Assembly (NCBI GenBank): GCA_009782555.1
Contig: WRIV01000005.1
Span: 1-64,000, forward strand
Direction of reading: 5' to 3'
Length of the DNA stretch: 64,000 nt
From: Treponema sp.
GTDB lineage: Bacteria > Spirochaetota > Spirochaetia > Treponematales > Breznakiellaceae
Part shown: one piece after another, positions 33,904 to 43,582 of the stretch
Numbering within the stretch: the stretch's first letter is position 1
How the letters are laid out: each line of letters starts with the position of its first letter
Program-made: the position numbers and the translations under genes
Notes under the pieces: generated by a model
Told to the model about the DNA's origin: nothing
Database searches by the model: none
Seen by the model: only the letters and a program-made list of their open reading frames with translations

Positions 33904-36561
33904 ATGGCCAACGAAAAATTTGTCTATTTCTTCGGCGAGGGAAAGGCCGAAGGAGATGCCAAGATGAAAGACACGCTGGGCGGCAAGGGGGCTAACTTGG
34001 CGGAGATGACCAATCTGGATATCCCTGTTCCGCCGGGCTTTACCATTTCTACCGATGTCTGCGCCGCTTTCTATGAGAACAACAAAAAATATCCCGCCGG
34101 ACTTGAAGAAGAAGTTCTATCCGCTCTGGACCGGCTTGAAAAAGTGATGGGGAAAAAACTCGGTGACAGCGGCGATCCCCTGCTGGTGTCGGTCCGATCC
34201 GGCGCTCCGGTTTCCATGCCCGGCATGATGGATACAATCCTCAACCTTGGAATGAACGACAAATCCGTCCAGGGTTTGGCGCAAAAAACAGGAAATCCCC
34301 GTTTTGCCTGGGACGCGTACCGCCGTTTTATCCAGATGTACGGTGATGTGGTCATGGAAGTGCCCCATGAAGCTTTTGAGGGAGCATTGAGCGCCATAAA
34401 AAAGGCAAAAAAAACGGAGTTGGATACCGCCTTGGATGCCAAGGATCTGGAAAAACTTGTGGATGAGTACAAAAAGCTCGTCCGTAAACATGCGAAAAAA
34501 GATTTTCCCCAGAAACCGCTGGATCAGCTCTGGGGATCGATAAACGCCGTCTTTGGTTCCTGGATGAATGAACGAGCGATCAAATACCGGCAGCTTAACG
34601 ATATCCGCGGCATAAAAGGAACCGCCGTCAATATTCAATCCATGGTTTTCGGAAACTTTGGAGAAGAATCGGGAACCGGAGTTTGCTTTAGCCGGGATCC
34701 TTCTACAGGAAAAAATGAATTCTACGGTGAATACCTGATGAACGCCCAGGGCGAAGATGTGGTGGCGGGGATCAGAACTCCGGAAAAAATCGCCACCCTG
34801 GCGAAGAAAAATAAAAAAGTTTACGATCAGTTGGTGGAGATAAAAAACAGGCTGGAACACCATTTTAAGGATATGCAGGACATGGAATTTACCGTCCAGC
34901 AGGGGGATCTTTTCCTTCTCCAGACCCGAAATGGCAAACGGGCCGGAGCGGCGGCGGTAAAATGCGCCGTGGATATGGTGGCGGAAAAACTTATTACCAG
35001 GGAAGAAGCGGTGATGCGGGTAAGTCCCGGTCATTTGGATCAGCTGCTCCATCCCATGATCGACTCCAAGTCCCAGAAGGGGGCTAAATCGCTTACCAAA
35101 GGGCTTAATGCATCTCCCGGCGCCGCTGCGGGCCGCATTGTTTTTACCGCCGACGAAGCCGAAGAATGGCATGCCAAGGGGGAAAAAGTCCTTCTTGTCC
35201 GCAAGGATACCAGCCCCGAAGACATCGGCGGCATGGTGGTTTCCCAGGGTATCCTTACTTCTACTGGGGGCATGACAAGCCATGCGGCGGTGGTAGCCCG
35301 GGGCATGGGAACTCCCTGCGTGGCGGGAGCCAAGGGCGTTTCCGTCCAGGGGAAAAAGGTTGTGGTCGGTAAAAAAACCTACAAAGAAGGGGATTGGCTT
35401 ACCATAGATGGATCCACAGGAGATGTCTTCGACGGCCGCCTTCCCCTGGTAACTCCAAAAATTTCCAAAGACATGGATACCTTCCTTTCCTGGTGTGACG
35501 AAATTCGATCCGGTTCCGTCCGGGGAAACCTGAAAGGCTTTGAGGTATGGACCAATGCAGATCAGCCGGAAGACGCCAAACGGGCCTTTGAATTCGGCGC
35601 CCAAGGTGTGGGCCTTTGCCGGACAGAGCATATGTTTTTTGACAAGGCTAAACTTATCCATTTTAGAGCGATGATCGTTGCCGAAACAGAAAAGGAACGA
35701 AAGGCAGCCCTGGCAAAAATCCTTCCACTGCAGAAAAAGGATTTTTATGGGATCTTTAAAGCCATGGAAGGACGGCCCGTTACGATCCGGCTCCTCGATC
35801 CGCCCCTCCATGAATTTGTACCTCATACCAAAAAAGAAACGGAAGAACTGGCCAAATACCTGAAGGTAAAATCTTCTGCGCTTCAGCCCAAGATAGACAA
35901 GCTTCACGAAGCAAACCCCATGCTGGGCCACCGGGGCTGCCGTCTTGCCGTTACCTATCCGGAAATTTACGATATGCAGGTGGAAGCCATTGCCCTGGCG
36001 GCGGCGGACTGCATAAAGAAAAATATCCCCGTTAATCCGGAAATTATGATTCCCATTGTAATAACCGCCCGGGAATTAAAACTTCTGCGGCCCAATGCGG
36101 AAGCGGTAATTAAGAAGGTCTTTGACAAGGCGGGGGTAAAACTCAAAATAAAGATCGGCACGATGATAGAAGTTCCCCGGGCCGCCATCAGTGCCGCCCA
36201 TGTGGCTAAATACGCGGACTTCTTCAGCTTCGGTACCAACGATCTAACCCAGATGACCTTTGCGTTCAGCAGGGACGATGTGGCTTCCTTCCTGCCGGCG
36301 TATCTGGAAAAGAATGTTCTCGAGGTGGACCCCTTTAAATCAATTGACGAAGCGGGGGTGGGATTTCTGATTAAACATGCCACCGTCGAAGGCCGGAAAG
36401 TTAACCCGTCCCTCCAGGTGGGGATCTGCGGAGAACATGGCGGTGATCCGCAAACCATTGATTTCTGTTACAGGACAGGGTTGACCTATGTTTCCTGTTC
36501 GCCCTTCCGGGTACCCCTGGCCCGCCTTGCCGGTGCCCAAGCGGTAATTAGTCATAAGTAG
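33904..36561 (+). CDS. ppdK: pyruvate phosphate dikinase
   Basis: I use the ATG at 33904, 7 nt after GGAGG. The 885-residue enzyme has the N-terminal ATP-grasp domain (KGANLAEMTNLDIPVPPGF). Its central phosphohistidine domain carries the swivelling H460 (GGMTSHAAVVARGMGTPCV). The C-terminal PEP/pyruvate barrel has the catalytic C842 (GICGEHGGDP). It interconverts pyruvate, ATP and Pi with PEP, AMP and PPi. In anaerobes it commonly runs the glycolytic direction, using PPi. It lies alone between convergent genes. Confidence 0.97.
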   Translation: MANEKFVYFFGEGKAEGDAKMKDTLGGKGANLAEMTNLDIPVPPGFTISTDVCAAFYENNKKYPAGLEEEVLSALDRLEKVMGKKLGDSGDPLLVSVRSGAPVSMPGMMDTILNLGMNDKSVQGLAQKTGNPRFAWDAYRRFIQMYGDVVMEVPHEAFEGALSAIKKAKKTELDTALDAKDLEKLVDEYKKLVRKHAKKDFPQKPLDQLWGSINAVFGSWMNERAIKYRQLNDIRGIKGTAVNIQSMVFGNFGEESGTGVCFSRDPSTGKNEFYGEYLMNAQGEDVVAGIRTPEKIATLAKKNKKVYDQLVEIKNRLEHHFKDMQDMEFTVQQGDLFLLQTRNGKRAGAAAVKCAVDMVAEKLITREEAVMRVSPGHLDQLLHPMIDSKSQKGAKSLTKGLNASPGAAAGRIVFTADEAEEWHAKGEKVLLVRKDTSPEDIGGMVVSQGILTSTGGMTSHAAVVARGMGTPCVAGAKGVSVQGKKVVVGKKTYKEGDWLTIDGSTGDVFDGRLPLVTPKISKDMDTFLSWCDEIRSGSVRGNLKGFEVWTNADQPEDAKRAFEFGAQGVGLCRTEHMFFDKAKLIHFRAMIVAETEKERKAALAKILPLQKKDFYGIFKAMEGRPVTIRLLDPPLHEFVPHTKKETEELAKYLKVKSSALQPKIDKLHEANPMLGHRGCRLAVTYPEIYDMQVEAIALAAADCIKKNIPVNPEIMIPIVITARELKLLRPNAEAVIKKVFDKAGVKLKIKIGTMIEVPRAAISAAHVAKYADFFSFGTNDLTQMTFAFSRDDVASFLPAYLEKNVLEVDPFKSIDEAGVGFLIKHATVEGRKVNPSLQVGICGEHGGDPQTIDFCYRTGLTYVSCSPFRVPLARLAGAQAVISHK

Positions 36562-36597
36562 CGTAGGCTTTTCAAAACCTAGTTTTTTTAAGGACAG
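36562..36597 (+). terminator. weak terminator-like hairpin after ppdK
   Basis: A short imperfect stem (AGGCTTTT against AAAACCT) is followed by a run of seven T, between the convergent ppdK and tonB-like genes. The loop is small, so this is only tentative. Confidence 0.35.
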
Positions 36598-37209
36598 CTA
36601 CTTTAGGGAGAACCGCACCGGATAACGGTAACGGACCGCCACTTCCGTGCCGTTGGCCAGGGCGGGGCTTCCTTTAAGCCCCATGAAAGCCCTGGCCGCC
36701 GCTTCACCAAAACCCCGGCCGGGGGGATCTTCTTTTAGAACCGCAACGTTCCTGACTGTTCCGTAGCGGTCTACAAAAACTTCCAGGTAGACCGTTCCTT
36801 CTACTTCCGACCGTTGGGCTATAGGAGGATAGATCACCCTCCTTTTTAATTCGTCCTCCGAAAACCGGGGCAGTTGAGATACCAAGTACATGGGAAGAAA
36901 GTCAATCGCTTCTTCGCTGCCGGAAAAAGTTTTGCCGGGCGCTGCATCTTTTGATTCCACCACGATTTCTGCCGTGGTTTCCACGGCAGAAGCGGAGACA
37001 GGCCGGAGGGGGGGAGTTTCTTCCCGGATATCAGCCAGCCTCATTATGCCGGCGTTTTCGCTGGGGGTGTTTTTTATCGTTTTTATCGTAATGCCTGCCA
37101 AGAAAAGAAGCAGTACATGGACCAGGACGGCGATGAAAATCGATACGACACTGTTCCATACGGATCGGTTTACAGCGCCGTTATTATTTAGATTGAATTT
37201 ATCAGTCAC
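36598..37209 (-). CDS. tonB: TonB-like energy transducer
   Basis: The 203-residue protein has a short cytoplasmic N-terminus and one membrane helix (VWNSVVSIFIAVLVHVLLLFL). A periplasmic linker follows, then a C-terminal TonB fold (YPPIAQRSEVEGTVYLEVFVD ... AVRYRYPVRFSL). It would carry proton-motive energy from ExbBD to the TonB-dependent receptor at the head of the same operon. The linker lacks the long Pro/Lys repeat of classical TonB, so the reach across the periplasm may be shorter. Confidence 0.85.
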   Translation of the reverse strand: MTDKFNLNNNGAVNRSVWNSVVSIFIAVLVHVLLLFLAGITIKTIKNTPSENAGIMRLADIREETPPLRPVSASAVETTAEIVVESKDAAPGKTFSGSEEAIDFLPMYLVSQLPRFSEDELKRRVIYPPIAQRSEVEGTVYLEVFVDRYGTVRNVAVLKEDPPGRGFGEAAARAFMGLKGSPALANGTEVAVRYRYPVRFSLK

Positions 37210-37600
37210 CGCGGACCACCAGCGAAATTACCCGGTATTCCAGGAGTTGTAAAATTTCAATAACACCGTTAACGCTGCCGTAGGGGACATTTTTATCGGC
37301 AATGATATGTACCCGGGTATCAGGGGCGCTGCGATAGGTTTCGCCCAGGGCGTTTTCAATGGTCTCCAATTCTGCTGGAAGTCCTTCCAGGTAAAGCTCC
37401 CCATAACCATCAATCCAGATTTCAAGGTTTTTTTCTGCGCTGGTCCGCCTGGCCTTGTCCGCCTCAGGATAGTCAATTTTTATTTCCCGCCGGTAATTAA
37501 TCAGTGACACGAGCATGATAAAGATGAGGAGAAGGAAGGCCACATCACTCATGGCGTTCATCGGCACAGTAATTTTTTTTCGTTCCCGCCGGAGTTTCAC
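37202..37600 (-). CDS. exbD: ExbD/TolR-type biopolymer transport protein, second copy
   Basis: The 132-residue protein has the ExbD pattern: a charged start, one helix (SDVAFLLLIFIMLVSLINY) with the conserved Asp at its entrance, and a periplasmic domain with HIIADKNVPYG. It overlaps its neighbours by 4-8 nt. A pair of ExbD paralogues downstream of one ExbB is common in TonB systems that need a heteromeric stator. Confidence 0.88.
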   Translation of the reverse strand: MKLRRERKKITVPMNAMSDVAFLLLIFIMLVSLINYRREIKIDYPEADKARRTSAEKNLEIWIDGYGELYLEGLPAELETIENALGETYRSAPDTRVHIIADKNVPYGSVNGVIEILQLLEYRVISLVVRGD

Positions 37601-38007
37601 GGCGCAATTCCTATAGGGCTAATGGAAAATGAAAAAGATTCCACCGCATTTTCCTGGGCCAGGTTTACAAAAGATACTACACTCTGCCAGGGAGCTTTTT
37701 CATCCACTCCTAGGACCACTGCCGTATTGGGCCGTTCTGCCAGGACGCTGCGAATTTCGGCGGAGGCTTCGGAAAAGGAAAGGGGCCTTCCCTTAAAAAA
37801 AAGGTCTCCCCTCCCGTCAATGCTGAACCGGAGAAGTTCGCCACTGGGAACGGTTTTTACCGAGTCCTTTTTGGGCAGGTTCAGCAAAAAGCCCTGGTTT
37901 ACATTGAAACCGGCAATAACGATAAAGTATATTATTAAAAGGAAGGCCATATCAGAAAGGACGCTGGAATTTTCTGAGCCTCCCCGGATTTTGCGTCTGT
38001 TCAGCAT
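37597..38007 (-). CDS. exbD: ExbD/TolR-type biopolymer transport protein, first copy
   Basis: The 136-residue protein has the motif SVLSDMAFLLIIYFIVIAGF, with an aspartate at the membrane entrance as in ExbD. A periplasmic domain follows (AVVLGVDEKAPW). Its stop and start overlap the flanking exbD and exbB genes by 4 and 7 nt. It should form the stator with ExbB. Confidence 0.88.
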   Translation of the reverse strand: MLNRRKIRGGSENSSVLSDMAFLLIIYFIVIAGFNVNQGFLLNLPKKDSVKTVPSGELLRFSIDGRGDLFFKGRPLSFSEASAEIRSVLAERPNTAVVLGVDEKAPWQSVVSFVNLAQENAVESFSFSISPIGIAP

Positions 38008-38726
38008 GAGGCTTTTTTTCTAGCGGGTACAGCAGCGGGAGAGGCAGCGTCAACAGCGGCCCCGTTAGGTCTTTTTTCTGCGGCTAAAGGTGTAATTGCC
38101 GCAGCACTGGCAGTGATCAATTCCGAACAGGCATGTTCAGCCTGTACTGCAAAACGATCCACAAAACTGGAGAGTATATAATGGGCGCTCATGGCAATAA
38201 TGGCAATAATAAGGCCGAAGACGGTGGTGATGAGGGCTTCGTAAATGCCGTTGGCTACAATCTGGGCATTTACTTCTGTTGCTTGGGCGATGGATCGGAA
38301 AGCGCCGATCATGCCCGAAACGGTTCCCAAAAATCCCGTCAGGGGGGCCAGGGATCCGATGGCGGTAAGAAAGTTAAACCCCGATTCCAGGGAATGGATG
38401 CATCCCAGTGTTTCGGTTTCGACTGCCTTTTCCAGCCGATCTTCGTTCAGGTTCGCATGGTTTACCAGTGTTAAAAGAACCCTGGCGGCCAAGCTTCTCT
38501 CCGTCAAGGGTTCCAGAAATCCCGCGGCTTTTTTTATATCACCCCCGCGGATACAGTCCAGCACTTTGGAAGCAAGATCTCCGATCCGCAGACGATGACG
38601 GACAAGATAAAGGGCTCTGTCAATGATGATCGCCAGCGCTGTCACAGAAAAGACCAGGAGTGGCCACATAAAGAATCTCCCCAGCTTAAACAATTCCAGC
38701 AGGGAGAATGATGTATTTCCTTCCAT
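38001..38726 (-). CDS. exbB: ExbB/TolQ-type proton channel
   Basis: The 241-residue protein has three membrane helices: MWPLLVFSVTALAIIIDRALYL, GFNFLTAIGSLAPLTGFLGTVSGMIGAF and the third, ALITTVFGLIIAIIAMSAHYIL. The cytoplasmic loop between the first two is charged. LAPLTGFLGTVSGMI is the ExbB/MotA family signature. It would form the pentameric channel with the two ExbD paralogues and power the TonB receptor. The Ala-rich tail (AAITPLAAEKRPNGA...) is unusual but not diagnostic. Confidence 0.9.
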   Translation of the reverse strand: MEGNTSFSLLELFKLGRFFMWPLLVFSVTALAIIIDRALYLVRHRLRIGDLASKVLDCIRGGDIKKAAGFLEPLTERSLAARVLLTLVNHANLNEDRLEKAVETETLGCIHSLESGFNFLTAIGSLAPLTGFLGTVSGMIGAFRSIAQATEVNAQIVANGIYEALITTVFGLIIAIIAMSAHYILSSFVDRFAVQAEHACSELITASAAAITPLAAEKRPNGAAVDAASPAAVPARKKASC

Positions 38727-38752
38727 AAAATGCCTCGTTATTTAATGCCACG

Positions 38753-39616
38753 TTATTTTTTTATCTTAATAAAACGCTGTTCCTCTGTGATTGTTTTTAT
38801 TATACTATTCCATTCATAACTAAGATAGATCCATGCCGCCGCTTCTTCCCAGTCACGGAGCAGAGATCCCGAATCGCGCAAAGGCCGCAGTTCTTCGGGA
38901 AAGAGGAGGGCGGTGTATGCGGTATTCCACCGGACATCCCCGTCATGAACCCGCTGCGCCCCGTTGCTCTGATATAACGCCGGGCGTTTTTTTGCGGAAC
39001 ACAGTTCAGGAAGCAGGATGGGTTTCCAGTAATTTTCAAATATTTTCTGATCGGAAAATATTTCCTCTCCGTTTTGTGCATGCATCCATTCAGTCAGCGC
39101 TTCGATCCGTTCTCTCCGGTTCTTCAGGGCGTCCAATGCTTCGCTGCCGGAAATCCTGACATCTCCCCGGCGTATGCGGCCCTCCGCCATATCAATTACT
39201 TCAATGAATGATACAGATACGGTTAACATGTCTTTATCAGCCGCTGTTATGGTGCCTTCTCCTGTTAAATCAAGAGTGAATTCGTTCCATCCGGAAAGAC
39301 CGGGACTGAGAAAAGAACAGGATAGGGGGATAAAGGATTCATGTTCATGCAAGGAAGATCCGGTATCTTTGAAAAAATAAAAGTGCAGCGTGGGCCAGGC
39401 CTTTATATTCATCTTCCATTCTTCGCCGGCTTTTTTTCTTTTTACAAGCTGCAGCAACAGGGTATCTTCCGGCACTGCATAACGATCCAGTATTTTTTCA
39501 CCAAGAAGCTTTTCTTCCATTAGCTGTCCTGTTTTTTCCGTCAATGCCGTACAGGCAGAACAGTACAGGAAGAAAAAAATCAGTATCCGGCGCTGTATTT
39601 TTTTCAGTGTCTCCAT
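38753..39616 (-). CDS. putative lipoprotein in the TonB operon
   Basis: I start at METLKK (ATG 39614-39616), which overlaps the receptor stop as TAATG. The 287-residue protein begins with a hydrophobic stretch ending in FFFLYCSAC, which can serve as a loose spirochaetal lipobox. The rest is soluble with no family I recognise. Its place between the receptor and ExbB suggests a periplasmic or surface accessory, perhaps a ligand-binding partner. Acylation is inferred from the signal only. Confidence 0.6.
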   Translation of the reverse strand: METLKKIQRRILIFFFLYCSACTALTEKTGQLMEEKLLGEKILDRYAVPEDTLLLQLVKRKKAGEEWKMNIKAWPTLHFYFFKDTGSSLHEHESFIPLSCSFLSPGLSGWNEFTLDLTGEGTITAADKDMLTVSVSFIEVIDMAEGRIRRGDVRISGSEALDALKNRRERIEALTEWMHAQNGEEIFSDQKIFENYWKPILLPELCSAKKRPALYQSNGAQRVHDGDVRWNTAYTALLFPEELRPLRDSGSLLRDWEEAAAWIYLSYEWNSIIKTITEEQRFIKIKK

Positions 39617-41994
39617 TAATAGCTCCACTTTATCCCAAAGGTGACCAGCGGGATGGGAAGATCGTAACTGGCGATGGTTGATGCAGTTTCTTTTCCCGTA
39701 TTGCGGTCAAAATCCTTAAACCCTTCCGGTTTGTAAACAAGGGAAAGGAGGTTTTCGAAACTTACATATATTTCCCGCCGCACCTTGCCCTGCTTGTAAA
39801 AATTAAAAAACGAAAGTTTTACATCCAGGGGTATAACCAGTCCCGCCCGGCTGTTATGCTCGTATTTCTGAATCCTCTCATAGTAGGGGATTATTCCGGG
39901 GGGATCGTTAATTTCCCTTATCGCCACTGTTTTAGGGATGGGCATGCCGCTGGCAAGGCTGAACCGGGTAGTAAGGTGTACCGCCGGGACGGGTTTATAA
40001 TTGAATATTACATTTAAGGTATGAAACCGGTGAAATCGGGGATAATACCAGTCCCCAAGATTTCTTAATTGATGTTTTGTTTTTGGATCCTTGTACCGGG
40101 CATCAATGAACGAATAACTAACCCAGCCGTCCCAAAGGCGGGAGCTGAATTTTTGCAGCATGCAATCAAAGCCCCAGATAAGCGCCTTTCCGTCAAAAAA
40201 GTATTCGGCATTATCCGTGTATTCTATTGGATCGATTAAATACAAGGTATAAGCCCGGTTAAAAACATGTTTAAAATATCCCTCCAGGGTAAAGACATAA
40301 CCGCCTGTAAAGTCGATCTTTGTTCCTAAAACGCTGGTCCATGAACGGTTTTGAGTTGCAGCGTATTCACCGATATCGTTCCGGCTGCTGATATTCTGGA
40401 GGTCGTTGTTTACCGAAGAAAAAAATCCGGTCCCCACGGTAAAACTCAATGCATCAATCACTCCTTTTTCTTCAAGAATGCCAAAATCAAGGTTGAGCCT
40501 GGGATTTACCGAGGGGATTCCCTTTAAGACAAAGTCCTTTCCGGAGAGGCGGAAGTGATCTCCCCGGAGTCCCAGTTCCATGCCGAAGCGGCGGTTTTCG
40601 GATTTATATTCAAAGAGCCCATAAAGCGCAGTAGCCATGCCGTGGTTCATTACATTGTTGTCTATGGATGGGCGCTGGTCTCCGTTATAGTTCCAGGAAT
40701 AATATTCGGTTCTGTCCCAGCGGCTGTACCGTTCCTCCACGCCGGTTGAAACTATGAATCCTTTTCCGGCATCCCAATCCAGATCAATGCGGCCCTGGAC
40801 ATTGATAGTCCTGTCGGTAAAAAACGATCCCTGGCTAAAAGTATGAAGGGTGTTCTTGTTTTCACTGTCAATTTTTGCACCCAGATCACTCTGCAGAAAT
40901 CCTGCCCCCAAGCGGGTTTTTAATAATATTTTTTTTCCGGGGTTGAAATGCAAGGCAGAAGTAAGAAATCCAATTTTATTGTCCCAAGCCAGATTCGCAT
41001 CGATTCTGGCATCATCGCTGTCTTCTTTATAAAAAGCGCCGACGCCATCGAATCCGAAAAAACCGTTCGCCGAAAAAGAAAGGTCCGTAGTAAAATCATA
41101 GGATGCTCCCATGGCGAAACTTCGGATATAAGGGGCGGTAGAAATATAGCGGACTTCTTCATAAAAAATTTTTGCCGCCGCCACAAAGGGATCCCAATAG
41201 GTAACTCTGCCCATAAGAAATATGCCGCCTCGGTCAAGGGGAAAAGAGAGATTAAGATTGGCAGCGCTGGTGGAAACGGCCAGGTCCACTTCCGCTGTAT
41301 CCCCAGATGGGGTTTTGGCGCGGATATCCAGGAGACCCGATATGGTATGTCCATACCGGGCGGAAAAAACCCCATGGGAAAGCTGAGCGCTTTCAACCAT
41401 TTTGGGATCGAAAATTGAAAATGCCCCGTCCCAATGGAAGGGTCGTTCCACATAAAAACCGTCGAATACGGCGGTTGTGTCCGAAGGTTCTCCGCCCCGG
41501 ATCGAAGGCATGGCCATGTAGCCCCCTATATAACCCACTCCGGGAAGGAGTTTAACCGCCCGCATCACATCTTCCACAAAACCTGTTTCCGCAGGCCGGG
41601 AAAGTTCACGGCCTGAAATAGCCACACTCCTGCCGCTCACTGTTTCGCTGGAACCGGGACGGGATGCTTCAATAACCAGTTCCCGTTCTTCCCTGATCCC
41701 CCCAAGCCTCAGGGCGGCGGTATACTCCACGGTGCCGGGCCGCAGCGCCAGGCGGCTGCTTTCGTAACCGGGGTAGCTTATCTGAACGACCACGGTCCGG
41801 TCATCGGGAGCGAAAATAAAGGCTTTTCCCGCGGTATTGCAAAACGTTTCCGAATCATCCCATGAAACAATCCTGGCTCCTTCCAGGGGTATTCCCAAAT
41901 CCTGATCTACAACCGTAATGGATACTTCTGCACAAAACACAGCAGCCGCGGAAAAGAGAAGGAAAAAAAAGGGGGAAAATTTAAAATCGCCCAT
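39616..41994 (-). CDS. TonB-dependent outer-membrane receptor
   Basis: I start at MGDFKFSPFFFLL, although a start eight codons earlier (42018) is also open. The ~792-residue protein has a signal peptide and a carboxypeptidase-regulatory-like beta-sandwich (VSITVVDQDLGIPLEGARIVSW). A plug domain follows (ETGFVEDVMRAVKLLPGV ... MPSIRGGEPSDTTAVFDGF), then a large barrel. It imports an unknown ligand using the ExbB-ExbD-ExbD-TonB genes downstream. The gene is divergent from the nucleotidyl cyclase. Confidence 0.88.
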   Translation of the reverse strand: MGDFKFSPFFFLLFSAAAVFCAEVSITVVDQDLGIPLEGARIVSWDDSETFCNTAGKAFIFAPDDRTVVVQISYPGYESSRLALRPGTVEYTAALRLGGIREERELVIEASRPGSSETVSGRSVAISGRELSRPAETGFVEDVMRAVKLLPGVGYIGGYMAMPSIRGGEPSDTTAVFDGFYVERPFHWDGAFSIFDPKMVESAQLSHGVFSARYGHTISGLLDIRAKTPSGDTAEVDLAVSTSAANLNLSFPLDRGGIFLMGRVTYWDPFVAAAKIFYEEVRYISTAPYIRSFAMGASYDFTTDLSFSANGFFGFDGVGAFYKEDSDDARIDANLAWDNKIGFLTSALHFNPGKKILLKTRLGAGFLQSDLGAKIDSENKNTLHTFSQGSFFTDRTINVQGRIDLDWDAGKGFIVSTGVEERYSRWDRTEYYSWNYNGDQRPSIDNNVMNHGMATALYGLFEYKSENRRFGMELGLRGDHFRLSGKDFVLKGIPSVNPRLNLDFGILEEKGVIDALSFTVGTGFFSSVNNDLQNISSRNDIGEYAATQNRSWTSVLGTKIDFTGGYVFTLEGYFKHVFNRAYTLYLIDPIEYTDNAEYFFDGKALIWGFDCMLQKFSSRLWDGWVSYSFIDARYKDPKTKHQLRNLGDWYYPRFHRFHTLNVIFNYKPVPAVHLTTRFSLASGMPIPKTVAIREINDPPGIIPYYERIQKYEHNSRAGLVIPLDVKLSFFNFYKQGKVRREIYVSFENLLSLVYKPEGFKDFDRNTGKETASTIASYDLPIPLVTFGIKWSY

Positions 41995-42089
41995 TGATTT
42001 TTTAATAACATACACCATTATTATTAGTGGTACTAGAGACCAATATTTTGCCTATTACGCAAAAAATCATATTGAGATATTATATCAAG

Positions 42090-42800
42090 ATGGAACATTT
42101 GTTTAAGGAACTGGATTTTTCAGAAAACGGCGGTGTAGTCCTGGATTTGAGTACCGGCGCCATCGAAGGGCTGAAAAAAATGCCCGTAGATATATTCGAC
42201 AGCATTTATTTGGGAGAAGCCTGCAATCATGCCCTTGTTTTATGCGTCGATGTACGCAACTTCAGTGAATTTTTATGTTCCCAGCCGGAAGAAATCGTTT
42301 TTAAACTTATCAAGGAATTCACCTCAAACCTTTTATCCTGCATTAATCATTTTGGCTATGGATGTTCGTATTACAAACTTATGGGAGACGGCGCCCTGGT
42401 AATTTGGGACGATACCAACGAAACCTCGGTTACCGAAGCGCTTAATATATTTGATTCGTATTCGGAATTTTTAAAGGAAGATCTGTTCAAGCCCTTCGAT
42501 GCTTTGGGGCTGGCCGGAGCGCTTGCTGAAGAAGAAGTCTTTAAATACGAAATATCAGCGGAAGTATCTCAGCTCAAATACCGCGATTATGTCGGTTATG
42601 GTATTAACCTTGCCTGTAGACTGCAGACATTAGCCAGTGCCAATGAGCTGGTATTTAATGAAAAGCTTGCCAAATCGGGCAAAGTGCCATTCAAGGTTGA
42701 TACATCGCCGGAAATTATAAAAGAACTGCTCATCCTTAAGGGGCTAAAGGAAGACGACCGCCGGCGGGTGCTGTTCTATGACCGGCATATGGAAGACTGA
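42090..42800 (+). CDS. class III nucleotidyl (probably adenylyl) cyclase domain protein
   Basis: I prefer the ATG at 42090 (MEHLFK), although an ATG at 42027 is also open. The single-domain protein has the metal aspartates in LCVDVRNFSEF and KLMGDGALVIW, and the transition-state residues in YGINLACRL. The lysine before GDG and the aspartate in RDYVG fit an ATP rather than GTP preference. There is no membrane or sensory domain. It lies divergent from a TonB receptor operon, so a regulatory link is possible. Confidence 0.8.
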   Translation: MEHLFKELDFSENGGVVLDLSTGAIEGLKKMPVDIFDSIYLGEACNHALVLCVDVRNFSEFLCSQPEEIVFKLIKEFTSNLLSCINHFGYGCSYYKLMGDGALVIWDDTNETSVTEALNIFDSYSEFLKEDLFKPFDALGLAGALAEEEVFKYEISAEVSQLKYRDYVGYGINLACRLQTLASANELVFNEKLAKSGKVPFKVDTSPEIIKELLILKGLKEDDRRRVLFYDRHMED

Positions 42801-42833
42801 CACCTCCGGAACTTTATGCAGCAGCGATCCTTT

Positions 42834-43580
42834 TTATGACGGTTTGTTCCCGCCCTGCCGGTCAAGAACTTCCGCTATACTGTCATGGAGTTTTTCCGCC
42901 AGAAGATTCTTTCGATCCTGGGGGGGTATATCCGCCGGATCCATGGGAGTAAGGAAATTGATGCACACCGGAACGGTATTGATAAGGTGGTTTTTTTCAA
43001 ATACATCAAAGCTGCCGCTGATCGCTACGGGAATGATGAGGGCCTCCGACTGGGAAGCCAGCTTGAGAGAACCGGGATGGAAGGCCGCCAGTCCCCGGCC
43101 TCTGCTTCTGGTTCCTTCGGGAAAAACCATCATTGCCCCCCCGGCCTTGATCCTTTTTACTCCAAGATTGATGGTTTTTAGGGCCTTCCTGGGCTGCCTG
43201 CGGTCGATAAAGAGTCCTCCCAAAAGATAAATCCAGATATTTATTCCCGGCAGAAAAAGCAGTTCTTTTTTTGCTATAAACCCAAAGGGCCGGCCCGCAT
43301 AGGCCAGGGCCAGGACAATGTCAAAAATTCCCACATGGTTGGAAACAAAACAAAGGCCCCCTTTTTTTGGGATATTCTCCCTGCCGGATACAGTCATTGG
43401 ACACCCGGTAATAATGATGATAATCCTGGCCCATGCCTGGGCCAATTTGTACAGCACAAAACTCATGGGTCGCTTTAAATTAAAAAGGCCTATGATGAAC
43501 AGCAGTGCTGCCGCTGGTATATAAACGATGGCAGCCATGCCGGTAATTAAAAAAGCCGCCGTTGTTTTAAGATATGCCAT
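42834..43580 (-). CDS. plsC: 1-acyl-sn-glycerol-3-phosphate acyltransferase
   Basis: I start at MAYLKTTAAFL, 2 nt after the HAD gene stop. The ~248-residue protein has two N-terminal membrane helices, the catalytic HX4D box NHVGIFD, and the substrate-binding FPEGTRSRG. It adds the second acyl chain to lysophosphatidic acid at the inner membrane. It forms a two-gene unit with the HAD phosphatase. Confidence 0.9.
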   Translation of the reverse strand: MAYLKTTAAFLITGMAAIVYIPAAALLFIIGLFNLKRPMSFVLYKLAQAWARIIIIITGCPMTVSGRENIPKKGGLCFVSNHVGIFDIVLALAYAGRPFGFIAKKELLFLPGINIWIYLLGGLFIDRRQPRKALKTINLGVKRIKAGGAMMVFPEGTRSRGRGLAAFHPGSLKLASQSEALIIPVAISGSFDVFEKNHLINTVPVCINFLTPMDPADIPPQDRKNLLAEKLHDSIAEVLDRQGGNKPS

Positions 43581-43582
43581 TT

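Noticed and set aside
34117-35931. Long antisense open frame of about 604 codons opposite ppdK
   Set aside because: It mirrors the codon usage of a clearly real ppdK gene, has no family resemblance and has no start signal. It is a shadow frame.
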